Part shown: positions 1 through 8,634 of the stretch, piece after piece
Layout: each line of letters opens with the position of its first letter
Position numbering within the stretch: position 1 is the first letter of the stretch
DNA from: Gammaproteobacteria bacterium
GTDB taxonomy: Bacteria > Pseudomonadota > Gammaproteobacteria > Xanthomonadales > SZUA-36
Reading direction: 5' to 3'
NCBI GenBank assembly: GCA_021772935.1
Contig: JAJFLA010000038.1
Span: 1-64,000 of the forward strand
DNA: 64,000 bases
Translations under genes and position numbers: made by a program
Notes under the pieces: model-generated
Database searches by the model: none
Told to the model about the DNA's origin: nothing
The model's input: the letters and a program-made list of their open reading frames with translations, nothing else

Positions 1-18
1 TTCCCGGTCTCACCTTCT

Positions 19-48
19 CCCTGTGCTCTATCGCGATATACCGTTCAT
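19..48. repeat. 30-bp direct repeat, copy 1
   Basis: This 30-base unit begins CCCTGTGCTC and ends CCGTTCAT. It recurs without a mismatch at 125-154. It contains the perfect palindrome TATCGCGATA. The two copies are 76 bases apart, and the sequence between and around them is not repeated. Its role is unknown; it may be an intergenic repeat family with further copies outside the window. Confidence 0.75.
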
Positions 49-124
49 GGCTGGGTTAGTGCTTGGTGTTACCACATCCATTAACTGTAATGCGGTGCGA
101 TGCTGGAACAATCGCGCCGCACAT

Positions 125-154
125 CCCTGTGCTCTATCGCGATATACCGTTCAT
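125..154. repeat. 30-bp direct repeat, copy 2
   Basis: Exact second copy of the 30-base unit at 19-48, including the TATCGCGATA palindrome. It lies just beyond the terminator hairpin of the first phasin gene. Confidence 0.75.
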
Positions 155-163
155 CCTGAACAT

Positions 164-190
164 AAAAAAGGCCGGCGAGGGGCCGACCTT
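164..190 (-). terminator. Rho-independent terminator of first phasin gene
   Basis: Read on the minus strand, AAGGTCGGC and GCCGGCCTT form a stem with one mismatch around a short CCCTC loop, followed by a run of six T. It sits about 30 bases after the stop codon of the phasin gene that ends at 218. Confidence 0.75.
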
Positions 191-217
191 GAACTTTGCA
201 CATTGGGTAGAGCTAAT

Positions 218-727
218 TTATTTCTTAGCAACCTTGGCGGCAGGCTTTTTCGCTGCGGCCTTGGCTGGTTTTGCGGTCTTGGACATCGCGGTTACCTTGC
301 TTGATAAGGTCTGGACACGTGCAGATAACTTGTTGACGTCATCCGCGGTCGGTACACCAAGTTGACCTAACACACGGGCTACGCGGTCTTCGAAGATGTT
401 TTCCAGTTTGTCCCAGTTATCAACAGCCTGCTTACGTACTGCTCCAACCTTTGATTCCACCTCACCTTTGATGTCACCAACAGCGGTCTCGGCCACGTTG
501 CGGGTTTTTTTCTCCAGTTTCACGCCTTCAGAGACCAGTTTTTCAAACAGTTTGTTTCCCTGTTCGATCATCTTGCCGCTTTCGGTCTGTGCAACAGAAA
601 ATGCACCCAAACCAGCGAGCCAGATTTCGCGTGCTGAATCAACCACAGGCGCTGCAAAATTACTTGCTGCAGGTTTTGCCTGTACTTTCTTTTTCATAAC
701 CTTCTTTTTCAGTGTCTTCTTAGTCAT
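218..727 (-). CDS. Phasin family granule-associated protein (short paralogue)
   Basis: A 169-residue phasin of the polyhydroxyalkanoate granule-associated type (PhaF/PhaI-like). The N-terminus is a Lys-rich stretch. It is followed by the amphipathic phasin segment with the typical VDSAREIWLAGLGAFSVAQ signature, and the C-terminus is an Ala/Lys-rich tail. The ATG at 727 is chosen because AAGGAG lies eight bases upstream; the longer frame would start at an unsupported GTG. The N-terminal half is clearly paralogous to the next phasin, but this protein carries one copy of a 44-residue block that the neighbour carries three times. No PHA synthase is visible. With WS/DGAT genes nearby, it may coat wax ester or triacylglycerol inclusions instead of, or as well as, PHA. 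Its own terminator follows. Confidence 0.88.
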   Translation of the reverse strand: MTKKTLKKKVMKKKVQAKPAASNFAAPVVDSAREIWLAGLGAFSVAQTESGKMIEQGNKLFEKLVSEGVKLEKKTRNVAETAVGDIKGEVESKVGAVRKQAVDNWDKLENIFEDRVARVLGQLGVPTADDVNKLSARVQTLSSKVTAMSKTAKPAKAAAKKPAAKVAKK

Positions 728-770
728 TTGAAACTCCTTGCTCACCTGAGCGTTAAATTACGATGTTGCT

Positions 771-803
771 ATGTTAGGTCTAAAAATTAGAGCAAACACC
801 CTA
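771..803 (-). promoter_or_regulatory. Conserved upstream element of first phasin
   Basis: A 33-base segment upstream of the short phasin matches 27 of 33 positions with 1785-1817 upstream of the long phasin. Both start ATGTTAGG and contain TTAGAG and AAACAC on the plus strand. It probably contains the promoter or an operator shared by the two paralogues, but the exact -35 and -10 boxes could not be assigned. Confidence 0.5.
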
Positions 804-850
804 AAAACATAAATGCTTTGCATTCGGCCGGATCATGTACTACCTGGCCA

Positions 851-880
851 AACAAATAAGGCCGACACTGCCGACCTTAT
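851..880 (-). terminator. Terminator of second phasin gene
   Basis: On the minus strand ATAAGGTCGGC and GTCGGCCTTAT form a stem around a short loop, followed by T-rich sequence. It lies downstream of the phasin stop at 917, and the stem sequence resembles that of the first phasin terminator. Confidence 0.65.
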
Positions 881-916
881 CCGGCCCTTACAAACGGGCT
901 TGCGGGTTGTTGTGAT

Positions 917-1741
917 TTAGCTCGCCGGTATATCTTTGCTTTCCGCTTTGGAAGTTTCCGGTTGATCACTTGCAACAACTGGCAATGCAGACTTTTTGGC
1001 CACGGGTTTAGGCGTTGCAAGCTTTGCATTTGCTTTCATCTGCTTCTCCAGGGCGGTGACCTGGCTGGCAAGTTTCTGCATGCCGGCGGACAGCTCATTG
1101 ATGTCATCAGTGCTCGGAAGCCCGAGGCCAGCAAGAATCTCTTTGACCCGTTTTTCAAAAGTGTTTTCTAGCTTGCCCAGGTTTTCCGCCGCATCGCGGG
1201 ATACCTTTTGCACACTGTCGGACAGCTTGTTCAAATCTTCACGGCCTGGAACATGCAAGCTGTTCAGAGCAGCTGAAACACGCTTCTCAAACACACTTTC
1301 GAATTCCTTCCAGTTATTCGTGGCTTGCCGGGACATCTTTTGTACCCGCCCGGAGAGTCTGTTCAATTCCTTGCTGGTTGGAATACCGAGCCGCTCAAGT
1401 GTTCCAGAAACACGTTCATCAAAAATATTACCGAGATTATCCCAGTTTTCAGTCGCCTGCTGACGCACGTTTTCAAACTTTGAGCCAACATCGTTTTTTA
1501 AATCGTCAACAGCTGTTTCTGCCAGACCAGCAGATTTCTTCTCCAGCTTTGCGCCTTCTGATACCAGTTTTTCAAACAGCTTGGTACCCTGTCCTATCAA
1601 CTTGCCGCTTTCGCTCTGGGCAACAGAAAATGCACCCAGGCCCGCAAACAGGATATCCTTTGCCGAATCAACAACGGGTGTTGCGAACTTGCTAATAACC
1701 GGTTTTGCCGCTACTTTCTTTTCCAATGTCTTGCTAGCCAT
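917..1741 (-). CDS. Phasin family protein with triple 44-residue repeat
   Basis: A 274-residue phasin paralogue with an AAGGAG ribosome-binding site before the ATG. Residues 20-45 hold the family signature (TPVVDSAKDILFAGLGAFSV). Residues about 96-139, 140-183 and 184-227 are three tandem 44-residue repeats with the pattern NW..L.N.F..RV...L..L..P....LN.LS..VQK. The shorter neighbour has a single copy. The tail (about 235-274) is low-complexity Ala/Lys/Pro. The repeats should form a long helical bundle or coiled coil on the granule surface. Its own terminator and a shared upstream element indicate separate transcription from the neighbour. The phasin assignment is firm; the lipid coated is inferred. 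Confidence 0.88.
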   Translation of the reverse strand: MASKTLEKKVAAKPVISKFATPVVDSAKDILFAGLGAFSVAQSESGKLIGQGTKLFEKLVSEGAKLEKKSAGLAETAVDDLKNDVGSKFENVRQQATENWDNLGNIFDERVSGTLERLGIPTSKELNRLSGRVQKMSRQATNNWKEFESVFEKRVSAALNSLHVPGREDLNKLSDSVQKVSRDAAENLGKLENTFEKRVKEILAGLGLPSTDDINELSAGMQKLASQVTALEKQMKANAKLATPKPVAKKSALPVVASDQPETSKAESKDIPAS

Positions 1742-1784
1742 CTCGAACTCCTTGTTCCAGTGAGTATTGATAATTGATGGTCAA

Positions 1785-1817
1785 ATGTTAGGCTTATAAT
1801 TTAGAGTAAACACACTA
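1785..1817 (-). promoter_or_regulatory. Conserved upstream element of second phasin, between divergent genes
   Basis: Second copy of the 33-base element at 771-803 (27 of 33 identical). Here it also lies immediately upstream of the divergent TPR gene starting near 1830, so it could affect both transcripts. Confidence 0.45.
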
Positions 1818-1829
1818 GAAGTGAACCTT

Positions 1830-2681
1830 ATGTCTAAATGGAACAAATTCCCCCACGATGCTTCTGCTTTTAACTATGAAGGCAGCGACCTGCTTGACTC
1901 ATGGTCAGTATTACACTGCGGGGATTGTGTTGAATTCCCGGATACCGATTGGGTACAGCAAAGCCTGGAGCAGGCACCAGAGGCAGCACCAGAAGCTTTT
2001 GATGGTGATGTTGCAGCGCTGGCCGCGCTCATCCAGGACGTATGGCGTTGTTTCCACCTTGGTGACTTTCAACAGGCAATAAGCTTATCCGGCCAGTGTG
2101 GCCTACTGGCACATGCTGCCGCTAACAAGGCAGCAGGCATTTACGCCACCTATCTGGAGCCAGATGAAGCGGTACAACATGCCTGTTACCTGGCTGCCAT
2201 TGAACGGGCCGAAGCCGCCATTGAAACCTTACCAGACGATCCGAACAGTCATTATTTTCATGCTTTCAACCTGGGGCGTTACAGCCAGAGCATTTCTATC
2301 GTCAAGGCTTTAAGCCAGGGTATTGGCGGAAAGATCCATACCAGTCTGCAAAATGCACTTGAGCTACAGCCCGATCACGCAGAAGCACACACTGCGCTCG
2401 GTATGTACCACGCCGAAATCATCAACAAAGTTGGCAAAATGCTTGGCAAAATGACCTATGGTGCGAGCGTGGGCAAAGCACTTGAACACTTTGATCAGGG
2501 TTTGAAGCTAACGCCTGGGTCGCCGATAGCACACATCGAGTATGGCAATGGGCTTTACCTGTTATTTGAAAATGACAAGCTCGATGAAGTTACCGATTTA
2601 TACGTAAAAGCGACTGAATTCCAAGCTGTGGATGCCATGGAAAAACTGGACATCGAAGCGGCGTTGGCGGAGTTGGAGTAA
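1830..2681 (+). CDS. TPR-repeat protein of unknown function
   Basis: A protein of about 283 residues without a signal peptide. It is largely helical, with tetratricopeptide-like motifs such as ALELQPDHAEAHTALGMYHA and ALEHFDQGLKLTPGSPIAHI in the second half. The first 30 residues (SKWNKF to SVLHCGDCVEFPD) are a distinct head. The ATG at 1830 is preferred over the in-frame GTG at 1821, although no strong ribosome-binding site is present. The gene is divergent from the long phasin and shares its upstream element, and it converges with the WS/DGAT gene. A scaffold or adaptor role at the storage granule is a guess from position only. Confidence 0.75.
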   Translation: MSKWNKFPHDASAFNYEGSDLLDSWSVLHCGDCVEFPDTDWVQQSLEQAPEAAPEAFDGDVAALAALIQDVWRCFHLGDFQQAISLSGQCGLLAHAAANKAAGIYATYLEPDEAVQHACYLAAIERAEAAIETLPDDPNSHYFHAFNLGRYSQSISIVKALSQGIGGKIHTSLQNALELQPDHAEAHTALGMYHAEIINKVGKMLGKMTYGASVGKALEHFDQGLKLTPGSPIAHIEYGNGLYLLFENDKLDEVTDLYVKATEFQAVDAMEKLDIEAALAELE

Positions 2682-2688
2682 GTCCTGG

Positions 2689-4164
2689 TCAGGTGATTTT
2701 TAGCGAATTCACCAACAGGTTCTGAGCGGTCTGTGCATTGGGTCGGCCCTCCAGCGGTAACATCAGACCCAAGTAAAGAAGCTTTTCGAACTCCCCCTTA
2801 AAACGGGAGATGATGGCCGAGGGATCTGCCACCAGGCGGTGGTCACTGATCATGCCGAAGAACACCTTGCCGTTGTAACTGAGTATGCTGATGCCCAGCC
2901 CGATATTGCCGTTTTGCGGAACCCAGAACATCATTTCCTTCATTTTTGACCCCGCCAGATAAAGAGCCTGCTGCGGGCCCGGAACATTGGTCAGTACGGC
3001 CGTAGCTTTTTGGCTCAGCATTTCCAATACCGGTTTCTGTACAGCCGAGGGTCCCATACCAAGGGCCGCAAGGAACCCTAATGTGACAGCGGCCTGTTTT
3101 GAGGATTTAAGCTCATTCATACGATCGTTGACTGTATACATACGTTCCAGTGGGTTTTCTACACTCAACGGCAGTGACAGGAAAACCAGTCCAAAGTGAT
3201 TACCCAACTCCAGCGCATGCTCCAGAGGGCGCAGATTGACTGGCACCGTGACGCGAATATCCTGCAGGTCTTTAGGATCGTCCCCGACACAGATCATGTA
3301 TTGTCTGATGGCGCCTGTCACCGCAGCGATAAGTACGTCATTTACCGTGCATCCAAAGGCTTTACTGACGGCCTTGACCTCATCCAACGGTAAGGGTTCT
3401 GCCCACGCCACCTGCTTACGGGTTCCAAGACGTCCCTTAAAACGGGTTTTGGGGTCATCCGCAAGGGTTAAGGAATGGGCCAGTTCACGGACAATTTCAC
3501 CGGCTTCATTGGCATAGTGATTTGCCACCATTGGGTCCCGCAACATCCTGCTACCCTCTTTGATCAGTTTCTGACCAAGGTGGGTGGCAAAGTCCAGACC
3601 CTCACGGGCAGGATCGAGCAGACGCTGAAACACCTGTGCTTCACCAGCACGGCGTTTTTTCCAAACTTCCGGTTTACGCGCAGATGGTCGACTTTCCGGT
3701 GTTGGATCAGTCAGGGACAGAAACACTTGCACCAATGCTATGCCATCAGCAATGCAATGATGGATCCGGCTGATAAGAACGGCTCCGCCGGTATAGTTTT
3801 CAACCACGTGAAACTGCCATAGTGGACGAGATTGATCCAACGGCGTGCTGGCCAGTTCTGAGACCAGTATCTGTAGCTCTTTCTGATCCGCCGCACCCGG
3901 CAAGGCCGTGCGGCGAACATGTGAGCGAATATCAAAATCTTTATCAATTACCCAGTGGGCACCACTGGTACGATCCACGGCTTTTTGCCTGAACCGTCTG
4001 AATGTGAGGAAACGTTGTTCGATGGTTTCGAGCAATCTCGTATAGTCCAACGGGCCTTCCAGATTGATCACCCCGTTGATCATCATCAGATTCGTCGGTT
4101 GTTCCATGCGTAACCAGGCGGTATCAACTTTGGAAATTGGTTCTTTGATAAGTTCTTCAGTCAA
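2689..4164 (-). CDS. Wax ester synthase/diacylglycerol acyltransferase (WS/DGAT) 1
   Basis: A 491-residue bifunctional acyltransferase of the bacterial WS/DGAT family, which esterifies fatty alcohols or diacylglycerol with acyl-CoA to form storage wax esters or triacylglycerol. The catalytic HHxxxDG motif is HHCIADG at residues 135-141. A PLW motif lies just before it, and the C-terminal half holds the family's NVPGPQQALYLAG and GNIGLGISILSYNG segments. Length is normal for the family. The best start is a TTG at 4164 with AGGAG upstream. It converges with the TPR gene and is divergent from an alpha/beta hydrolase gene. A second WS/DGAT lies at 6245-7777; the two are distant paralogues, not a recent duplication. 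Confidence 0.93.
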   Translation of the reverse strand: MTEELIKEPISKVDTAWLRMEQPTNLMMINGVINLEGPLDYTRLLETIEQRFLTFRRFRQKAVDRTSGAHWVIDKDFDIRSHVRRTALPGAADQKELQILVSELASTPLDQSRPLWQFHVVENYTGGAVLISRIHHCIADGIALVQVFLSLTDPTPESRPSARKPEVWKKRRAGEAQVFQRLLDPAREGLDFATHLGQKLIKEGSRMLRDPMVANHYANEAGEIVRELAHSLTLADDPKTRFKGRLGTRKQVAWAEPLPLDEVKAVSKAFGCTVNDVLIAAVTGAIRQYMICVGDDPKDLQDIRVTVPVNLRPLEHALELGNHFGLVFLSLPLSVENPLERMYTVNDRMNELKSSKQAAVTLGFLAALGMGPSAVQKPVLEMLSQKATAVLTNVPGPQQALYLAGSKMKEMMFWVPQNGNIGLGISILSYNGKVFFGMISDHRLVADPSAIISRFKGEFEKLLYLGLMLPLEGRPNAQTAQNLLVNSLKIT

Positions 4165-4265
4165 CGCAACGAACTCCTGATTTAGCTATATTTTGCAGCT
4201 TATTTTATCTTAAACTAACACTTTTATCGTTGTTGATTGTATTACTTTGTTTCCGGGAGCAAACA

Positions 4266-5345
4266 ATGTACCTGTTGGTCTGGCTGATATTGCCTGTCTT
4301 TGTTTTTTGGGCCTTCGAGCGCTTCTATCTGCGTGGCCATCATAGGGTTGACTACCCGCCACCCGTGGGCCCGGACGCGGTGAATCGCTTCATTCAACCA
4401 GCGGAGCCGGGACCTGAACAGAAAGAGGTGACTAAAACGGTCACAGCACTCACCACACAAATCTCAGCCGACATAGGCAAACACAACTTGCGGGCAGCCC
4501 GTGCAGCCATGGACAGTATCAACGATGACCGTGATTATGTGAGTGACTTTTTTCCAACGGATGCTGGTGGCATACCCGCCGAATGGGTCGTGGCCCCTGG
4601 GGCCGATAAAGCACGACGCTTGCTCTATATTCATGGTGGCGGGTTTATCATGGGTAGCCCGAAGAGTCATCGCACCATAACCAGCAAGTTCGCAGAAATC
4701 ACGGCTTGTGCCGTTTTGGCAATTGACTATCGACTGCTACCGGAACACAAGCATATGGATAGTGTTCGGGACTGCCGGACAGCCTATCAATGGATACTCG
4801 AAAACGGTCCCGACGGGCCTGAAGATATCCAGCAACTATTTGTTTCAGGTGATTCTGCCGGTGGTAACCTTGCCTTATCCGTGGTCGCCTGGGCACGGGA
4901 CAATGGTATCCGTCCGGCCGAAGCCGTGGTGGCGCTGTCACCGGTGACCGACAGCACTTATTCTGGTGACAGTATCCGTAGCAACGAAGCCACTGACATC
5001 ATGCTGGCGCCCATACTACGTATCCTCAACCGACTGCCCCAATTCGTAAAAAGTTGGTGGGTAGTCTGGAACCACCGAATACGACCAGGCAACCCCATCA
5101 TTTCACCATTGTTAGGTGACCTTTCGGACCTGCCGCCTATCTTGATCCAGGCCAGCGAGGCTGAAATGTTACTGGATGATGCCCGTCGCTATGTCTACAA
5201 AGCGTTTGCTGCGGGGTCACCGGTTAAATTGCAAACATGGACAGACATGGTGCACGTGTGGCAAATTTTTGATCCCGACCTTCCACAGGCAGCTGAAGCC
5301 TGGGTGGAAATCGGTAAGTTTCTTGAGGGCCGGGCATCCGGTTGA
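4266..5345 (+). CDS. Alpha/beta hydrolase, hormone-sensitive lipase family
   Basis: A 359-residue esterase/lipase with an N-terminal hydrophobic helix (residues 1-17) that probably anchors it in the membrane. The oxyanion-hole motif is HGGGFIMGS, the nucleophile elbow is GDSAGGN, and candidate acid and base residues are Asp in EMLLDD and His in DMVHVW. This is the HSL (bacterial family IV) pattern. The ATG at 4266 is chosen because GGGAGC precedes it; an upstream in-frame start at 4230 lacks a clear site. It stands between two WS/DGAT genes, so release of acyl chains from wax esters or glycerides is a reasonable inferred role. It converges with the next hydrolase. Confidence 0.88.
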   Translation: MYLLVWLILPVFVFWAFERFYLRGHHRVDYPPPVGPDAVNRFIQPAEPGPEQKEVTKTVTALTTQISADIGKHNLRAARAAMDSINDDRDYVSDFFPTDAGGIPAEWVVAPGADKARRLLYIHGGGFIMGSPKSHRTITSKFAEITACAVLAIDYRLLPEHKHMDSVRDCRTAYQWILENGPDGPEDIQQLFVSGDSAGGNLALSVVAWARDNGIRPAEAVVALSPVTDSTYSGDSIRSNEATDIMLAPILRILNRLPQFVKSWWVVWNHRIRPGNPIISPLLGDLSDLPPILIQASEAEMLLDDARRYVYKAFAAGSPVKLQTWTDMVHVWQIFDPDLPQAAEAWVEIGKFLEGRASG

Positions 5346-5403
5346 CCTCTGGACACCAGCACCAATTAGTTCCTAGGGAACCTCTGATGAGCACACGTGC
5401 CGG

Positions 5404-6237
5404 TCAGGCGTTTACTTCTAATGGGTCTTCCTCACCATGCACGAGCCAATCAGGGTACCAGTTACGGAACAAGCCCTTGATCAAAAAAGGTGGTTTGAAT
5501 GGGCGCCACTGCCCTTCCGGCTGTGCCAGACGATCGGCCAGGGCAAACAGAACCCTCGGGTTAAAACCAAGCCCCAGGTGAGCACCGCCAACATGGATAT
5601 TTTCAACATCATAGCGGTCAGATAGCTCCACCGTGGATTGCCAGGCGACGACACCATCTCCACGTGTGTACATTGCAGTGGTGGGAACCGGTGGCGGATG
5701 CGCCATGTTTTGCAGGAATGACTTTGGCATTTCCTCATAGGAAACTTCGGTGAACATATTGAAAATATTATACACATTGCTGGAACTTGGGTGCCCCCGG
5801 AAGGGGCTGCCCAAGGTGATGACCTGACGCACAATTTCGGGCATTTCACGCGCCAGTTCACGCGCATATACCCCGCCAAGACTCCATCCAACCAGGCTGA
5901 CCTTCTCACCGTAACGATCGGCCAGTTCGGTAACCCGATCGCGCATACCATAGTGCAATTTGTGGCTATAACCCATGTTGTAGCCAAGTTTCCACCGGTG
6001 TGAGCGGTAACCCAAATCGGCCAGATACTGGCGTAAAGGACGGGTGGAGCGTGAACTGGCAAGAAAGCCGGGGAATACCAGAACCGGGTGATTGTCTCCC
6101 TGGGACAAAAATTTCTTCAAGCCTAACATCGGCACCATCGCAGCAGCGTCATATACCGCCCGCCCCTCCAGCAGCAACAACAGCTTGGACGGGCGGTGTG
6201 AATGGTCGATCAAGTCTTCTCGTTGGCTTTGTTTCAC
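5404..6237 (-). CDS. Alpha/beta hydrolase (lipase-like)
   Basis: A 277-residue alpha/beta hydrolase with the nucleophile elbow GWSLGG, an early HPVLVFPGFLASS strand-loop resembling the oxyanion region, and late candidate His residues in VGGAHLGLG. No signal peptide. The start is a GTG at 6237, 7 bases after the stop of the upstream WS/DGAT gene, so the two are almost certainly co-transcribed. This coupling suggests it acts on the WS/DGAT product or remodels its substrates. Substrate specificity cannot be read from sequence. Confidence 0.87.
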   Translation of the reverse strand: MKQSQREDLIDHSHRPSKLLLLLEGRAVYDAAAMVPMLGLKKFLSQGDNHPVLVFPGFLASSRSTRPLRQYLADLGYRSHRWKLGYNMGYSHKLHYGMRDRVTELADRYGEKVSLVGWSLGGVYARELAREMPEIVRQVITLGSPFRGHPSSSNVYNIFNMFTEVSYEEMPKSFLQNMAHPPPVPTTAMYTRGDGVVAWQSTVELSDRYDVENIHVGGAHLGLGFNPRVLFALADRLAQPEGQWRPFKPPFLIKGLFRNWYPDWLVHGEEDPLEVNA

Positions 6238-6244
6238 TATTTAT

Positions 6245-7777
6245 CTAGTCCTCAAGTGACTCAATGGCCTGGTCCAGCGCCTGGTTGGCGTCATGAAACG
6301 CCTGCAAAGGGTCGGCCGCCTTCTGTGGCTGGGCTTCCTCACTTTGCTGCTCAGCAAGCAGTATTGTCTGATCTGCCAGGCTGACGGCCCGCTCCAGGTC
6401 ATCAAGAGACCGCGCAAAGCATTCTGCCATATTGTCAGGGTCAGGTACGATCTGTTTACAAGAGCTGATGCCTATTGATATTCTGCCATGGTAACTGAGA
6501 ACAACCAGAATTAATCCCAATCCGTCGAGGATGGGTGCCATGCCAAAAGCACTGTGAATTCGTGCACCAGCCGCATAAAGAGGAACCGGAGGACCCGGAA
6601 CATTGGTTATCGTCACGTTGAAAAATGGCCGGTGCATGCCACCCAACCGTGTCCTTGTATAAACCCGCGCTGCCGCCGCCAGGGTTTCTGACGGCAGGAA
6701 CTCCGTGATCTTGTTGGCCGGTAAAGCCTTGGCCTGAACTTTTGACCTTTGTGTGTTTGCACGGATATGAAGCAACCGATCAAGCGCAACTTCGATGTCA
6801 GTCGCCAAACTCACCAACATCGCCGAAACCTGGTTGCCCGTGCCTGCTTCGTCACCACGAATGGATATCGGCGCCATCGCCACCAGTGCTTTGGCTGGCA
6901 ATTCACCCTTGCCAGATAAGTAACTACGCAGGCCACCGGCACAGACTGCCAGAACGACATCATTGATAGTGACACCCGGCACAGCTTTACGTATGGCCCG
7001 GATACGATCGAAATCAAAATTCTTTCCCCAAAAAGTTCTTCCGGCAGAAAGTGGCTGATTGAACAGGCTTGCAGGTGCGCTCAATAATCTTGGCGGGGGT
7101 TCAATTTTCTTTAAACGCCTGGTTGTTTGTGGGTTAACTGTTTTTAATGCGACTTTGCCAACAAGGCCTGCCAGTTCGAGCACTTTGCCACCCGCCTTAG
7201 ACCAGGAACGAGCAACGACATCGAGGGTGGACGGAAGCGCCTCTGGCTGCCAGTTATCCTCACCCCCAAACTGCCGAATTTCGGCGCTGGTGTCCAGCAA
7301 AGCGGACATCATTTCGCTACTGGCTTTACCATCTACCGCTGCATGGTGTACTTTCGTAATTAGTGCATATGAACCTTTTGCTATCCCATCTATGCGATCC
7401 AAGCCTTCTACGAAAGTGATATCCCATAGGGGTCGTTCACGATCCAGCACCTGACCCCAGGTGTCCGCCGCCAACTGCATCAACTCCGTCATGCCGCCCG
7501 GGGCAGGCAAAGTAGCTCTAAGTAAGTGGGCATCAAGATTAAAACCAGGATCCCTGACCCAGTACGGAAAAGACAAATCCCAAGGCACTTCCACCAGGCG
7601 CTCGCGGAATACCTTCGAGAGTTTCAGACGACTTTCTACCAGGGCATACCAGGAATCGTAGGAAAAGCTTTTGGGAGTATCACTTGCATCAATGACATAC
7701 ACGGCACCGATGGCCATCGGGCTATGTTCACTTTCCAGATAAATAAAAGTTGCGTCTAGCGCTGAAAGCATATCCAT
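6245..7777 (-). CDS. Wax ester synthase/diacylglycerol acyltransferase (WS/DGAT) 2
   Basis: A WS/DGAT of 510 residues starting at the ATG at 7777, which has GGGAAA upstream; the GTG at 7783 is less likely. It opens with the classic MLSALDATFIYLES stretch. RPLW lies at about 115-118, the catalytic HHAAVDG at 144-150, and TNVPGPPVPLYAAGARI in the C-terminal half. The last 50 residues form an Ala/Gln-rich tail that the first paralogue lacks. It is the first gene of a two-gene operon with the downstream hydrolase. The role is neutral lipid synthesis, as for the paralogue. Different tails and divergence between the two suggest different substrate preference, which is inference. Confidence 0.93.
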   Translation of the reverse strand: MDMLSALDATFIYLESEHSPMAIGAVYVIDASDTPKSFSYDSWYALVESRLKLSKVFRERLVEVPWDLSFPYWVRDPGFNLDAHLLRATLPAPGGMTELMQLAADTWGQVLDRERPLWDITFVEGLDRIDGIAKGSYALITKVHHAAVDGKASSEMMSALLDTSAEIRQFGGEDNWQPEALPSTLDVVARSWSKAGGKVLELAGLVGKVALKTVNPQTTRRLKKIEPPPRLLSAPASLFNQPLSAGRTFWGKNFDFDRIRAIRKAVPGVTINDVVLAVCAGGLRSYLSGKGELPAKALVAMAPISIRGDEAGTGNQVSAMLVSLATDIEVALDRLLHIRANTQRSKVQAKALPANKITEFLPSETLAAAARVYTRTRLGGMHRPFFNVTITNVPGPPVPLYAAGARIHSAFGMAPILDGLGLILVVLSYHGRISIGISSCKQIVPDPDNMAECFARSLDDLERAVSLADQTILLAEQQSEEAQPQKAADPLQAFHDANQALDQAIESLED

Positions 7778-8199
7778 AAACACGTTTCCCGAAGAATCCC
7801 TATCGCTACCATTATGCAGAACCTCAAACCCCGATCCAAATCCTTATTCCCCTGTCGAACCTTTGTGCCACGATCAAAACGCTCGTCATCAAGCGTGTTA
7901 CGCCGAAAAAGCAATACGATGCCGCAACCCAGAGCTCTGCAATTGCCAGCAACCCAGCACGATGTTGGAGTCATGCTGTGCACTGGCTGGCTTCCTGGTA
8001 CTAACGGCGGAAACTTCTATTATTCATTTGACTGTCCTGTGTCTGCGGTCATGAGTGTGAGCATGTACATAGATGCGGTTGTTGCATGAGCTTCAAAAAT
8101 CTGTTCACATTGGGACTGGGCACTGAGTGCTTTACCGGGAAAACCTTGCCAACATAAGCATTGATCAGTGCCTTGATAATTAACATTGAGAGCAACTAA
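7778..8199. other. Gene-free stretch between divergent genes
   Basis: About 420 bases between the WS/DGAT start and the receiver gene. Short open frames exist on both strands, but none has a credible ribosome-binding site together with protein-like composition. It presumably holds the two divergent promoters; no clear boxes, hairpin or repeat were identified. Confidence 0.5.
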
Positions 8200-8562
8200 A
8201 TGGCCAGCGTACTCATCGTAGACGATTCCTCCTTTGAACGGATGACACTGCAATACATCATTGAAAGCGATGGACATGAGGTCGTTGGCGGCGCGGTCAA
8301 CTGTGAACAGGGTGTAGCTATGTACGTAAGCCTCCGCCCGGAAGTCGTGACACTTGATTTTCAAATGGAAGGAGGTACAGGGATAGATGCGCTCAAAGAG
8401 ATTATGCAGCTGGATTCCAGCGCCAGGGTGATCATAATCTCTGGCTCTGGCAATACGACGGTAAAAGATGACACACTTGAACTGGGGGCTGTGGGTTATC
8501 TCAGCAAACCCGTGACCAAGAAACAACTGCTCAGCGAAATTAAGCGCGTGCTCAACGACTGA
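8200..8562 (+). CDS. CheY-like single-domain response regulator
   Basis: A 120-residue stand-alone receiver domain. The acidic pocket is VDDS near the N-terminus, the phosphoacceptor is Asp53 in TLDFQMEGG, and the conserved Thr/Ser and Lys positions are represented by IIISGSG and LSKPVTK. There is no output domain. The next gene, 70 bases downstream on the same strand, encodes a CheC/CheX-like protein carrying the phosphatase motif, so this receiver is probably its substrate. No kinase gene is adjacent. Confidence 0.9.
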   Translation: MASVLIVDDSSFERMTLQYIIESDGHEVVGGAVNCEQGVAMYVSLRPEVVTLDFQMEGGTGIDALKEIMQLDSSARVIIISGSGNTTVKDDTLELGAVGYLSKPVTKKQLLSEIKRVLND

Positions 8563-8634
8563 TATTTGGGACCAGGTCACGGTATGAAATGAAAATGAGG
8601 TCCCGAAGCAATTGATGCCGCATAAGGATATAAG

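Noticed and set aside
19..154. CRISPR-like repeat pair
   Set aside because: Only two copies, a 76-base spacer, and no cas genes in the window.
7756..7983. 75-codon open frame on the minus strand upstream of the second WS/DGAT gene
   Set aside because: Composition is not protein-like, no ribosome-binding site, and it overlaps the WS/DGAT start region.
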